Below are positions 6,329-14,093 of a stretch of DNA of 28,283 bases, in pieces. The stretch lies in contig CBDUST010000019.1 in assembly GCA_965369945.1 (NCBI GenBank), positions 1 to 28,283 of the forward strand, in the 5' to 3' direction. The notes under the pieces were generated by a model. That model was not told the origin of the DNA and did no database searches. It saw only the letters and a list, made by a program, of their open reading frames with translations. Source of the DNA: JADFNO01 sp965369945. Its GTDB lineage: Bacteria > Planctomycetota > Phycisphaerae > Phycisphaerales > SM1A02. The translations under genes and the position numbers were made by a program. Position 1 is the first letter of the stretch; each line of letters begins with the position of its first letter.

Positions 6329-6949
6329 TCATTGTAGGCCGCGAAGGCGCTGATTCTCAGCGGTCAACGCTGCGACTTGATTTTCAAGCTCAGCCGACTT
6401 GGGCGCAATCTTGGCCTTTGCAAGAAGCTGCGGAATGTGCTGCGGGCAGTTGACATCCCACGCCTGGATGTGGAAGACGAAAGCTCGCTCCGGTTGGCCG
6501 GGATAGGCCGGATCGGCGAGGCCTTGCAGCAGTTCCCGATCGTCCTCGACCACTTCAGCGGTCCCCCAGATCTTGATGCGGCGCTGATTGGCGTAATCCA
6601 TGAGGAAGATGAACGCTTGATTATTGTCGCTGAGGTTTCCGACGGAAATGTATTGCCGGTTGCCGCTGAAATCCGCAAAGGCGAGCGTCTGATCATCGAG
6701 CACCTTTAAGAAGCCGAGCGGTCCGCCGCGGTGTTGAATGTACGGCTGACCATCGGCGCTTGCGGTCCCAAGATAGAATGAATCTCGCTGCGCGATGAAA
6801 TCACGTAGATCGTCCGTGATCGTGTTGGCCCAGCCCCGGCCTCGCTCCATGTTCGCATATCCGTTGCGCGAGCCAAGTCGGCTCTGGACATCCTTGACCG
6901 CCGATGTAAAGGCGATGTCGCTTACAAATTCGTGCGTTACTCGTTTCAT
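6329..6949 (-). CDS. Pyridoxamine 5'-phosphate oxidase-family flavoprotein
   Basis: From ATG 6949 the protein has 206 residues; an in-frame ATG at 6964 is possible because GGAAG lies between the two. The split-barrel FMN-binding fold of PPOX-class proteins is visible: FIAQRDSFYLGTASADGQPYIQHRGGP, where the RDSFYLGTAS and HRGG parts are hallmarks of the COG3576-type group, then FADFSGNRQYISVGNLSDNNQAFIFLMDY and RIKIWGTAEVV. Toward the C-terminus WDVNCPQHIPQL is the usual end of this group. A coiled-coil tail at about residues 182-206 (AELENQVAALTAENQRLRGLQ) follows. Relatives bind FMN or F420 and reduce small organic molecules; the substrate is unknown. It lies 35 bp downstream of the hydrolase gene on the same strand and probably belongs to the TetR-flanked cluster. 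Confidence 0.88.
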   Translation of the reverse strand: MKRVTHEFVSDIAFTSAVKDVQSRLGSRNGYANMERGRGWANTITDDLRDFIAQRDSFYLGTASADGQPYIQHRGGPLGFLKVLDDQTLAFADFSGNRQYISVGNLSDNNQAFIFLMDYANQRRIKIWGTAEVVEDDRELLQGLADPAYPGQPERAFVFHIQAWDVNCPQHIPQLLAKAKIAPKSAELENQVAALTAENQRLRGLQ

Positions 6950-6984
6950 GGTTGTAACTTCCATTTCACGACAGTTCACAATAT

Positions 6985-8070
6985 CTAGCGGGATGAAGAA
7001 ACACGACGCCGCATGAACGATCGCATAAGATCCGCGATCTCCTGGCCGTCTTCCTCCAGCGCAAAGTGTCCGGTATCGAACAAGTGAAACTCCAAGTCAT
7101 TCAGATCGCGCTTATATGGATGTGCGCCCTCAGCTGGGAAGATTTCGTCATTCGCGCCCCAGACGATCAGTGTCGGCGGCTGGTGCTCGCGAAAATAGTC
7201 TTGCCAACTGGGGTACAGCGGGGGATTGGAGCCGTAGTCGTAGAACATTTGAAGTTGAATCTCCGCATTGCCCGGTCGATCCAGCAATCTTTGGGTAACG
7301 TGCCAATTGTCGGGGCTGATCGTTTCGGTGTTGCGAACGCCGTTGGTGTACTGCCATTGAGTTGCGCCTAGGGTCACAAGGAAGCGCAGTGCTTCTTCGT
7401 TAGTCATGTTCGGCTTCTTGTAAGCGGCCTTGACGTTTCTCCACCAGTCGTTGTCGAGTCCCTTGTTGACGGCCGAGCGATCTTTCCAGTATTCTTTGAT
7501 CGGCTCCCAGAAATCGTTGTCGAGGCCCTCGACGTAGGCGTTGCCGTTCTGAATGATCAGTGACTCGATGCGCTCGGGATGGTCTGCGGCCAGGCGGAAT
7601 CCGACCGGTGCGCCGTAGTCCATCAAGTACAGACTGTAACTGTCAAGCCCGAGTCGTTCGGTGAACGTGTCAATGATCTTGGCGAAGTGATCGAACGAGT
7701 AGTCGAACTCCTCAACGCTCGGCATCGAACTGTTGCCATAGCCCGGGTAGTCCGGCGCGACAACGTGGAATTCATCTGCAAGGGCCGGAATGAGATTGCG
7801 GAACATATGTGACGACGTCGGGAAACCGTGCAGCAACAGGATCGTCGGCGCATCGGTAGGCCCGGCCTCGCGGTAAAAGATGTTCAGGCCGTCGATTTCG
7901 ATCGAGCGGTGCAAGACTTGGCGGTGCGAGCTTGTACTGCGCACTTGGTCACCACTAACTGGCGTCGTTTGGGCTGCCTGCGCGGCGTGCCAGGCAAATG
8001 GCATGGCTACGAGAACAGCAACTGAGACGGCCAGTCCAAAATTCATGAGTTTGTTGACTGAAGACTTCAT
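6985..8070 (-). CDS. Exported alpha/beta hydrolase, epoxide hydrolase / haloalkane dehalogenase-like
   Basis: The protein has 361 residues from ATG 8070, supported by AAAGGAG 7 nt upstream. An N-terminal signal peptide (MKSSVNKLMNFGLAVSVAVL, then VAMPFAWHAAQA) indicates export. The alpha/beta fold shows the oxyanion motif HGFPTSSHMF (residues 81-90), DYPGYGNS, the nucleophile elbow LMDYGAPVG with Asp at residue 151, the acid in WGANDEIFP (D308) and the base in FDTGHFALEE (H335). An aspartate nucleophile in an M-D-Y-G context points to the epoxide hydrolase/haloalkane dehalogenase branch and not to a serine esterase. The native substrate cannot be read from sequence. It is the third of four same-strand genes downstream of the divergent TetR regulator and is likely part of that response. 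Confidence 0.92.
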   Translation of the reverse strand: MKSSVNKLMNFGLAVSVAVLVAMPFAWHAAQAAQTTPVSGDQVRSTSSHRQVLHRSIEIDGLNIFYREAGPTDAPTILLLHGFPTSSHMFRNLIPALADEFHVVAPDYPGYGNSSMPSVEEFDYSFDHFAKIIDTFTERLGLDSYSLYLMDYGAPVGFRLAADHPERIESLIIQNGNAYVEGLDNDFWEPIKEYWKDRSAVNKGLDNDWWRNVKAAYKKPNMTNEEALRFLVTLGATQWQYTNGVRNTETISPDNWHVTQRLLDRPGNAEIQLQMFYDYGSNPPLYPSWQDYFREHQPPTLIVWGANDEIFPAEGAHPYKRDLNDLEFHLFDTGHFALEEDGQEIADLMRSFMRRRVSSSR

Positions 8071-8143
8071 TGATTCACTCCTTTGGTGTTTATTCAGGTA
8101 GGAAATCACTGCCGTTGACCGGCGAGTTACGTGTGATCATCTC

Positions 8144-8914
8144 TTACGCGGCGACACCGGCTCTTCCATCGCCCCCGGCTGCAACGCCGCCGTCCACCGG
8201 CAGAATCACGCCGGTCACCCACGAGGCATCCGCAAGGTACAACACCGCGTCGGCGATATCGCTCACCTTGCCATACCGACCAAGCGGCTGCATCGCGTGA
8301 AGCGCCGTGTGCTGCTCATCGCTTAGATCACCATAGAGCGGCGTGGGAACGATTCCCGGCGCGACCGCATTCACGCGAATGTTGTCCGATGCCAATTCAA
8401 TCGCCAAACTCTTGGTGATCGCGTTGAGCCCACCCTTGGCGGCAACGGGCGCACTGGAGGGAATTTCCTTGACGCCGTTGAGGGCAAGGATCGTGGTGTT
8501 GTTGATGATCGCCCCGCCGCCATCTTGGCGCATCCGGCGCACCACCGCTTGCGATATGAGAAAACTGCCGCGCAGATAGCCGAGGTATCCATCGAGCTCA
8601 TCGGCGCTGTAGTCGGTGAACGGTTTGGCCTCAAAGATGCCGGCATTATTGAAAAGCACGTCGACTCGGCCGAACCGTTCGACCGCTATATCGACCAGCT
8701 TTTGGCCAGTCTCTGCTTGTGTGATATCGCCCGGTGATATGGCGATTTGGTCCGCATGGCCGAGCTTTTCGGCAGCATCGCGCAGCTTCGATTCGGTGCG
8801 GCCATTGAGTACGACGTTGTCGCCACGATCGAGGAAGGCCTTGGCCACAGCGAAACCGATTCCGCTGCCAGCCCCGGTCACGATGACAGTTCTTGGTGAA
8901 GTTGTGTTGCTCAT
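8144..8914 (-). CDS. SDR-family oxidoreductase lacking the catalytic Tyr
   Basis: The 256-residue protein has a complete Rossmann fold of the classical short-chain dehydrogenase family: cofactor motif TGAGSGIG at residues 13-20, GDIT, NNAG at 89-92, VNAVAPGIVPTPL near 181-193, and a typical C-terminus SWVTGVILPVDGG. An Arg after the second strand (NGRTESKL) suggests NADP preference. The catalytic part is odd. Where the family has S-(x)n-YxxxK, the sequence reads NNTTILALNG, then SAPVAAKGGLN: Lys160 is present, but the Tyr position four residues before it is Pro156, and the Ser is Thr. Either the enzyme is inactive or binding-only, or two residues (Tyr-Ala) were lost. The start ATG at 8914 has AAGGAG 7 nt upstream. 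It is part of the TetR-flanked cluster. Confidence 0.9.
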   Translation of the reverse strand: MSNTTSPRTVIVTGAGSGIGFAVAKAFLDRGDNVVLNGRTESKLRDAAEKLGHADQIAISPGDITQAETGQKLVDIAVERFGRVDVLFNNAGIFEAKPFTDYSADELDGYLGYLRGSFLISQAVVRRMRQDGGGAIINNTTILALNGVKEIPSSAPVAAKGGLNAITKSLAIELASDNIRVNAVAPGIVPTPLYGDLSDEQHTALHAMQPLGRYGKVSDIADAVLYLADASWVTGVILPVDGGVAAGGDGRAGVAA

Positions 8915-8971
8915 TGTTCAACTCCTTGTGCGTTTGAAAACATGTTCAGTTCGAGACGAGAAAGAGCCCGA

Positions 8972-8989
8972 GGAGCCTTCTCAGGCTCC
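8972..8989 (-). terminator. Hairpin between CMD gene and SDR gene
   Basis: GGAGCC (8972-8977) and GGCTCC (8984-8989) form a 6-bp GC-rich stem with a 6-nt loop, 20 bp past the stop of the carboxymuconolactone decarboxylase gene. On the minus strand it is followed by CTCGGGCTCTTTCT, only a weak U-tract. It is therefore a partial terminator or mRNA-processing hairpin that could lower expression of the downstream SDR and hydrolase genes. Confidence 0.45.
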
Positions 8990-9009
8990 ACGGACCCAAG
9001 GAGGAGACC

Positions 9010-9561
9010 TCACGCGGTTTGATGCTCGGGAACCTCCACACGTGGGAAGTCCACGTCCGTGTCCGCAATATGGTTGAAGTAGGTCGAGAAGATGTTCTGC
9101 GCGACAGCGGCGACGATTTCGGTGATCTCACCTTCGCTGTAGCCGGCCTCACGGACGCGCCGCAGATCATCATCACTGACCCAGCCGCGCTCCACGACGA
9201 TTTGCCGTGCGAATTCGAGCGCTGCTTCAGTCTTGGGGTTGCTGCTGAGCCCCTTGAGATTGGCACCCAGTTCGTCGGCATCTACGCCGAGCTTTGTGCC
9301 GATCGCGGTGTGGGCTGAGGCGCAGTACCCGCAGGAGTTCTCACCGGCGACGGTGAGAGCGATCTGCTCACGAAGTTGCGGGCTGATGCTGGCGCCGCTC
9401 AGCGCCTTGCCGAAGCCGAGGTAGGCTTCGAGCGTGGCCGGTGAGTGAGCCATGGTGCGCATGCCGTTGGGCGTAATGCCCAGGGACTTGTGTACGCCCT
9501 CGAGTAATGCCTTGGCTTTGGGCTGGGCCTGATCGAGTTGGATTGGTTGGATGCGTGGCAT
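9010..9561 (-). CDS. Carboxymuconolactone decarboxylase-family protein (AhpD-like)
   Basis: This 183-residue all-helical protein has the CMD/AhpD signature AGENSCGYCASAHTAIGTKLG: the CxxC pair is C77/C80 and the histidine is H84. In AhpD-type proteins these form a thiol peroxidase relay, while true gamma-carboxymuconolactone decarboxylases lack the CxxC. The N-terminal helix (ALLEGVHKSLGITPNGMRTMAHSP) and the C-terminal FSTYFNHIADTDVDFP match the common 'peroxidase-related' group. ATG 9561 has AAAGGA 7 nt upstream. It is the first gene after the divergent promoter region and the most likely direct target of the TetR protein encoded opposite. A thiol-based peroxidase role is an inference from the motif. 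Confidence 0.93.
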   Translation of the reverse strand: MPRIQPIQLDQAQPKAKALLEGVHKSLGITPNGMRTMAHSPATLEAYLGFGKALSGASISPQLREQIALTVAGENSCGYCASAHTAIGTKLGVDADELGANLKGLSSNPKTEAALEFARQIVVERGWVSDDDLRRVREAGYSEGEITEIVAAVAQNIFSTYFNHIADTDVDFPRVEVPEHQTA

Positions 9562-9625
9562 GGTCTTGTCCTTTCAGTTGGGCCGGGTGAGTTCCGGCAG
9601 GTTGTTTCGGTGATTCACTGCACTA

Positions 9626-9653
9626 ACCATACCGACTAGTCTGTCTATTTCAA
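9626..9653 (-). promoter_or_regulatory. Sigma-70-like promoter for CMD gene with palindromic operator
   Basis: Read on the minus strand, TTGAAA (9648-9653) is followed after 16 nt by TATGGT (9626-9631), a good sigma-70-type promoter 65 bp before the CMD start codon. An imperfect 14-nt palindrome, ACCGACTAGTCTGT (9631-9644), occupies the spacer with a perfect GACTAGTC core. A repressor bound there would block RNA polymerase, so it is a good candidate operator for the TetR protein. Confidence 0.6.
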
Positions 9654-9813
9654 GTCGATCATGAAATATTTTGAAGAATTCTTCAGCCCATCGGTTGGTG
9701 CCTCAGGCGGGCCGGAAGGCTCAGACGAGGGCAAAAGCTGCATTTCTGGCCCTTGATCGCGGTTTTGGACCAGTCCGAACCCACTGGATCACCCTCAGAT
9801 TCCGACCGATGGC

Positions 9814-9842
9814 TTGAAAAAGAACAGAATGGTTTGTATAGT
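9814..9842 (+). promoter_or_regulatory. Sigma-70-like promoter for the TetR gene
   Basis: TTGAAA (9814-9819), a 17-nt spacer and TATAGT (9837-9842) form a near-consensus promoter. AAAGGA at 9850-9855 then serves as ribosome-binding site 10 nt before the ATG at 9866. This places the transcript start about 16-18 nt before the start codon. Autoregulation is possible: TTAGTG follows the -10 here and also occurs just downstream of the CMD promoter. Confidence 0.65.
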
Positions 9843-9865
9843 GTTAGTGAAAGGATTACTTACGC

Positions 9866-10447
9866 ATGGCCGCAAGCAAGCGAGAACAACTCGTCGAGAC
9901 CGCCCTGGAGCTGTTCTGCCAGGGGGGGTTCCACGCCACCGGCATCGACCGGATCCTGGCCGAGTCGGGCGTGGCCAAAATGACCCTTTACAACCACTTC
10001 AAGTCCAAGGACGAGCTGATCCTGGCTGCGCTACGATTGCGCGATGAGCGGTTCCGCAACTCGTTCATGCAAAATGTCGAGCGCAAGACTTCAGACCCGG
10101 TTCAACGGCTGCTCGCAATCTTCGACGTTCTCGGTGAATGGTGTTCCAGCAAGGGGTTCTTCGGCTGCACCTTCATCAATGCCTCGGCTGAGTTCTCAGG
10201 GCATGATGATCCAATTCATCAAGCGGCGGCCGAGCACAAACGCCTGCTGCTGAACTTCATTCGCCAGTTGACCGAAGCGGCCGGCGTCGACAAGCCCAGC
10301 GTGTTGGCCGAGCAGCTCAGCATGCTCATGGAAGGGGCCGTCGTTACGGTACAGGTCACCGGCGAGTGCAAGCGCGCCAAACACGCCCGCAGCGCCGCGG
10401 AGATATTGATCCGCGCTGCCAAGCCGACGGCGACGAAACGCGGCTAA
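9866..10447 (+). CDS. TetR/AcrR-family transcriptional regulator
   Basis: This 193-residue regulator has an N-terminal TetR helix-turn-helix: KREQLVETALELFCQGGFHA, then GIDRILAESGVAKMTLYNHFKSKDELI. The recognition helix GVAKMTLYNHF is typical. The rest is a helical ligand-binding domain, with FGCTFINASAEF near the centre and the conserved end ARSAAEILIRAA. Cysteines at CSSKGFFGC might sense electrophiles, but this is speculative. The start has an AAAGGA ribosome-binding site and a near-consensus promoter. It is divergent from the CMD gene, with 304 bp between the two start codons, a standard arrangement for a local repressor that controls its neighbour and itself. It probably controls the CMD, SDR, hydrolase and PPOX genes. 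Confidence 0.95.
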   Translation: MAASKREQLVETALELFCQGGFHATGIDRILAESGVAKMTLYNHFKSKDELILAALRLRDERFRNSFMQNVERKTSDPVQRLLAIFDVLGEWCSSKGFFGCTFINASAEFSGHDDPIHQAAAEHKRLLLNFIRQLTEAAGVDKPSVLAEQLSMLMEGAVVTVQVTGECKRAKHARSAAEILIRAAKPTATKRG

Positions 10448-10472
10448 TTCTGTAGCCAGTACGGTAATGGCC

Positions 10473-10515
10473 GCTCGCGGCTTCGCGCGTTGGTCGTCTG
10501 CGCGAAGCGGCGAGC
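10473..10515 (+). terminator. Long GC-rich hairpin after the TetR gene
   Basis: GCTCGCGGCTTCGCGC (10473-10488) pairs with 10500-10515 through 15 of 16 bases, with an 11-nt loop. It starts 26 bp after the TetR stop codon. There is no U-tract, so it is not a textbook intrinsic terminator. It may still separate the TetR transcript from mdh, or be a member of a genomic repeat family. Confidence 0.45.
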
Positions 10516-10620
10516 CGCTTGAGGCTGATTCCGGGGGCGTTGCTGTTTACCGGTTGCAACGTATCATGGCCGACCCATTCCGGGATAGAGATATTCACTT
10601 TTCTTTAGGAGATGCTCGTC

Positions 10621-11571
10621 ATGCGACGTGCGAAGATTTCAGTCATCGGCGGCGGGAACGTCGGGGCAAGCTGCGCTTTGTGGGCCGCCAGCAAGGAGCT
10701 GGGCGACGTGGTCGTGCTGGATATCCCTCAAGCGGAGGGAATGGTCAAGGGCAAGATGCTCGATTTGGCGCAGTGTTCGCCTATCGAGCGGTTTGATGCG
10801 AATATCACAGGCACGTCTGACTACGCAGACACCGCTGATTCGGATGTGGTGATTGTGACCGCCGGTTTGCCGCGCAAACCCGGGATGAGTCGCGATGACC
10901 TGATCCAAACGAACGTGAAGATCGTCAAGTCCGTGGCCGAGCAAGTTGCGGCACATTCGCCTAATGCGGTGATGATCGTTGTCTCCAATCCGCTGGATGC
11001 GATGGTGTACACTGCGTGGAAAGCGTCGGGATTTCCAACCAACAGAATCGTCGGCCAAGCAGGTTGCTTGGACGTCGCGCGCTTCCGCACATTCATCGCG
11101 ATGGAGCTTGGCTGCTCGGTCGAGGATATTCAAGCGCTGCTGTTAGGCGGGCATGGCGACGACATGGTGCCGTTGCCTCGATATACATCCGTGCATGGGA
11201 TTCCCGTCACACAGCTGCTGTCCGAAGAAAAGATCACCGCATGCGTTGATCGCGCAAAGGCAGGCGGAGGCGAGATCGTCAAACTCATGGGCACCAGCGC
11301 CTACTACGCGCCCGCCTCCGGCTCGGTCATGATGGCGGAGGCGATCGTCAAAGACAAGAAACGCATCCTGCCCTGCGCGGGGTATTGCGACAGTGAATAC
11401 GGCGTGGGCGGATACTTCGTCGGCGTGCCGTGCGTGCTCGGGGCCGGCGGCGTGGAGAAAGTGATCGAGATCAATTTCGATGCGGATGAAAAGGCCTTGA
11501 TGGACGAATCAATCAGTCACGTCAAGGACCTCGTCAAAATCGTGCGCGACACGTTCCCGGAGTTGGCGTAG
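10621..11571 (+). CDS. mdh: Malate dehydrogenase (LDH/MDH superfamily)
   Basis: The protein has 316 residues and converts malate and oxaloacetate with NAD in the citric acid cycle. It shows ISVIGGGNVGASCAL (NAD-binding GxGxxG at residues 10-15) with D34 at the end of the second strand for NAD preference, then TAGLPRKPGMSRDDL with the substrate Arg residues R85 and R91 that mark malate rather than lactate specificity, SNPLDAMVY, QAGCLDVARFRTFIA (catalytic Asp and Arg) and GGHGDDMVPL with H178. I chose ATG 10621 because AGGAG directly abuts an earlier ATG at 10612, which leaves no spacing, and lies 9 nt before 10621. The gene is isolated, followed by a hairpin region, with no other TCA-cycle gene beside it. 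Confidence 0.95.
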   Translation: MRRAKISVIGGGNVGASCALWAASKELGDVVVLDIPQAEGMVKGKMLDLAQCSPIERFDANITGTSDYADTADSDVVIVTAGLPRKPGMSRDDLIQTNVKIVKSVAEQVAAHSPNAVMIVVSNPLDAMVYTAWKASGFPTNRIVGQAGCLDVARFRTFIAMELGCSVEDIQALLLGGHGDDMVPLPRYTSVHGIPVTQLLSEEKITACVDRAKAGGGEIVKLMGTSAYYAPASGSVMMAEAIVKDKKRILPCAGYCDSEYGVGGYFVGVPCVLGAGGVEKVIEINFDADEKALMDESISHVKDLVKIVRDTFPELA

Positions 11572-11577
11572 AAAAAA

Positions 11578-11604
11578 CCCGTTTAGCCGGCGGGCTTGAC
11601 CCGC
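11578..11604 (+). terminator. Hairpin after mdh, CCCGTTTAGC repeat copy 1
   Basis: Directly after the mdh stop and an A-run, CCCGTTTAGC is followed by GCGGG (11590-11594), loop CTTGA and CCCGC (11600-11604). CCCG at the start can pair alternatively with CGGG. The same CCCGTTTAGC element occurs 15 bp after the SNase gene at 25006. Its position just after the stop codons of both plus-strand genes suggests termination or mRNA protection. There is no U-tract. Confidence 0.4.
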
Positions 11605-11682
11605 TGCGTGATCGAAGAAGGCGCTTGGAGTTGGCGTAGGGACCGCTGTACAGAGCGTTTCATTCACGATGATGAAGAGAAA

Positions 11683-11704
11683 CCCATGGATTGCTATCCA
11701 TGGG
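11683..11704. repeat. Hairpin repeat, family A (copy 1)
   Basis: CCCATGGAT (11683-11691), loop TGCT, ATCCATGGG (11696-11704): a perfect 9-bp stem followed by CGTCGG. Its reverse complement matches the hairpin at 16171-16192 almost base for base, including the AGCA loop and the flanks (CGACG before, GGTT after). The two are therefore copies of one dispersed repeat in opposite orientation. The 190-bp gap that holds it, 11572-11762, shows nothing else apart from the mdh hairpin and a short direct repeat (GGAGTTGGCGTAG near 11559 and 11628). Confidence 0.7.
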
Positions 11705-11762
11705 CGTCGGGGGCGGATATGTGTTTACGAGATCCCATCCTTCTCAGCCATCGTCAGCCTCT

Positions 11763-12860
11763 CTATTCTTGCTTCTCCATCAGTTTGCGGAGCAGCGCTC
11801 TTACTGCCGGCTGAACGCTGGCGATATCGCCGTCATTCACGACGACCGCGGCGGCCGTCCCATCGGCCAGATTGAAGGCGACTTCGGCATACCACATGGT
11901 GTTGGAGCCGTTATGCCAGCGCTTCTCAGGTTGGGTCACAACCCATCCCATCGCGTAGTTGCCACCAAGAGAAGCCGAATGGAGGATGTCGTAGCTCTCG
12001 GGGTCCAAGAAGTCCGGATGCCGCGTGGCGTGCGCCAGCAGGTACCGAGCCATGTCAGCCAACGGCATATGCACTCACCCGGCGGGACCAAGCGCTGCGG
12101 GATTGTCGGCATTGACGGGAACGGCGGTATCGACATCTGAAACAGGTTGATGCCCACGCGGCTGATCAAAGGGTTGCGCAGCGCTGGGCGGCCCGAAACC
12201 CGCACCGGTGAGTCCAAGCGGTGTGAAGACCTCGCGCTTGATCAGGCTCTCCCACGACTGGCCGGTCGCGGCTTCGAGCATCGCACCAACAACGATGTAA
12301 CCGTTGTTGGAATAGGCATACTTAGTCTCCTTCGGCCCGATCGGCGATTGCGAGAGGGCGATCCGAACCCACTTCAATCGATCGTTGATCGGATCATCCG
12401 GAGTCTGGCCAAATTCAGCGAAGCGTCCGATCGGAATGTTTGCCGCAAGACCGGCGCGGTGCATCAAGAGGTGCCTGAACGAGACATCGCGATAGACATC
12501 GTGCATCTGAGGCACCGACTCGCCGAGTCGTTGGCCAATAGTGTCGTCCCAGGAGACAATGTCCTTTTCCACTAATCGCGCAACGAGCGTCGCGGTCATG
12601 GACTTGGTGATCGACCCCCAATGCCACTTGTCCTGGGCCGTTACCACAGCGTCGTTCCCGAAGACACGCACTCCATCCACGGCCACTTCCGGTTCAGCGC
12701 CGTTTCGAATGACAACGAGACCCAACGCCGGGGCGTCCGCCTCTTGGCGCGCTTCAGTAGCCAAGGTTGCCAAATCCGAATTGTCGTTAGAAGCTGGAAA
12801 GCTCAAAGGAACGGCCAAAAGAGATAGAGCTGCGACGCTGGCAATTTGGATTTTGTTCAT
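11763..12860 (-). pseudogene. Exported serine hydrolase (beta-lactamase/PBP4 class C family) with an internal TGA
   Basis: Translation from ATG 12860 (GGAGG 7 nt upstream) gives an N-terminal signal (MNKIQIASVAALSLLAVPLS), then the class C beta-lactamase/DD-peptidase fold. The first 261 codons hold the SxxK motif in WGSITKSM (S83, K86) and YSN in YAYSNNGY (183-185). Codon 262 at 12077-12075 is TGA, and the same frame resumes immediately (VHMPLADMARYLLAH) for another 102 codons to the real stop at 11763. The second part holds the third motif as RWHNGSN (H316, G318). The normal sequence here is GPAGR(V/I)H, so a single C-to-T change of CGA to TGA explains the break. Otherwise all catalytic motifs remain. 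A sequencing error, recent mutation or read-through are the alternatives. A separate start at GTG 12074 is unlikely to make a working enzyme. Confidence 0.85.
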
Positions 12861-12878
12861 TGCATTGCCTCCGGAGAA

Positions 12879-12902
12879 GCCCACGGGCTCGAGCCCGTGG
12901 GC
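12879..12902. repeat. Perfect 24-bp palindrome (hairpin repeat)
   Basis: Twelve bases, GCCCACGGGCTC, are followed directly by their exact reverse complement, then GTC. It lies between the gap stop (12953) and the serine hydrolase start (12860), just before that gene's ribosome-binding site. The outer CCCACGG/CCGTGGG arms resemble the family A hairpins at 11683 and 16171 and the one at 18214. It could act as a terminator-like structure for gap or affect translation of the hydrolase. Confidence 0.6.
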
Positions 12903-12952
12903 GTCAGTGGTAGGTTTACCTTCGTATCAACGGTTCTCGCCGTCAAAAACGG

Positions 12953-13975
12953 TTAAGAGATTCCGTCCTGCTGTGCCATCATGCGGATCATGTCCAGGCA
13001 TCGGCACGAGTAGCCCATCTCGTTGTCGTACCACGAGACGACCTTGAAGAATCGATCGGAAAGCTCGATCCCCGCGCCGGCATCGTAGATTGATGAATGC
13101 GGGTCGCCGATGAAATCGCTGGAGACGACCGCTTCTTCGGTGTACGCCAAGACGTCCTCCATCGGCCCTTGGGCCGCGGCTTTCATTGCCGCGTTGATCT
13201 GGGCCAGGCTCGTCGACTTTTCCGTTCGGAACGTCAAGTCAACACACGAGACATCGATCACCGGCACGCGGTAGGCCATGCCCGTGATTTTGCCCTTCAA
13301 TTCGGGAATACACAGGCCCACCGCTTTGGCGGCGCCGGTGCTTGAGGGGATGATGTTGGCGTATGCGTTTCGCCCGCCTCGCCAATCTTTCTTGGACGGG
13401 CCGTCTTGTGTGGGCTGCGTTGCGGTGACCGCGTGAATCGTGGTCATCAATCCCTCTTCAAGTCCAAATTCATCGTTGATGACCTTGGCCACCGGCGCAA
13501 GGCAATTGGTCGTACACGATGCATTGGAGATGACCGTGTCCGTCGCTGGGTTGTAGCTCTCGTGATTGACCTTATAGGCATAGGTGGGAACTTCATCGGG
13601 CGACTTGGTCGGCGCAGAGATAATCACGCGCTTCGCGCCCCCGGCAAGGTGTTTGCTCGCGCCTTCGTGGTTGGTGAATAGGCCGGTGGATTCGAGCACG
13701 TAGTCGATACCCATGTCGCCCCACGGCAGCTCGGCTGGATCTCGAACACTCAGGCACTTGGTGGAGTTGCCGCAGCAGTTGAAGCCGTCGGGCTCATCTG
13801 TGACTTCGCGATCGAAACGCCCATGGGTCGAGTCGTACCGCAGCAGATAGGCCAGGTTGTCCGCTGGGACCAAGTCGTTAATCGCGACAAACTCGATGCC
13901 GCCCTGCTCGATGCCGACGCGATAGACCAGCCGACCGATGCGTCCAAAACCGTTGATCGCCAGTTTGATGGCCAT
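12953..13975 (-). CDS. gap: Glyceraldehyde-3-phosphate dehydrogenase, type I
   Basis: This 340-residue glycolytic enzyme oxidises glyceraldehyde-3-phosphate to 1,3-bisphosphoglycerate in the cytosol. It shows the NAD-binding MAIKLAINGFGRIGR, D34 in AINDL (NAD-preferring), YDSTHGRF, the catalytic loop VISNASCTTNCLAP with Cys154, HAVTATQPTQDGPSKKDWRGGRNA, IIPSSTGAAKAVG (phosphate binding), RVPVIDVSCVDLTF and a C-terminal WYDNEMGYSCR. All active-site elements are present. The 'NxTQ' segment reads TQPTQDGP, a normal variant. AGGAG precedes the ATG by about 10 nt. It is a single gene with no pgk or tpi beside it. The 118-bp gap to the next gene (13976-14093) holds a GTCAGGGGTCAGG direct repeat and no ORF. 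Confidence 0.97.
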   Translation of the reverse strand: MAIKLAINGFGRIGRLVYRVGIEQGGIEFVAINDLVPADNLAYLLRYDSTHGRFDREVTDEPDGFNCCGNSTKCLSVRDPAELPWGDMGIDYVLESTGLFTNHEGASKHLAGGAKRVIISAPTKSPDEVPTYAYKVNHESYNPATDTVISNASCTTNCLAPVAKVINDEFGLEEGLMTTIHAVTATQPTQDGPSKKDWRGGRNAYANIIPSSTGAAKAVGLCIPELKGKITGMAYRVPVIDVSCVDLTFRTEKSTSLAQINAAMKAAAQGPMEDVLAYTEEAVVSSDFIGDPHSSIYDAGAGIELSDRFFKVVSWYDNEMGYSCRCLDMIRMMAQQDGIS

Positions 13976-14093
13976 GACGTGCCGCTCCTCTTGTTCTCAA
14001 GACGGGCCAGCGTAGAGGGCTCAGGTCACGCGGGCAAGTGGAGTCAGGGGTCAGGTTTGGCACACCTCGGCAGCCATGATCTGATGGGCGTGA

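Noticed and set aside
12075..12077. TGA used as a sense codon in this organism
   Set aside because: Many other genes in the window end correctly at TGA (for example the sigma factor and the ATGA overlaps), so the standard code applies.
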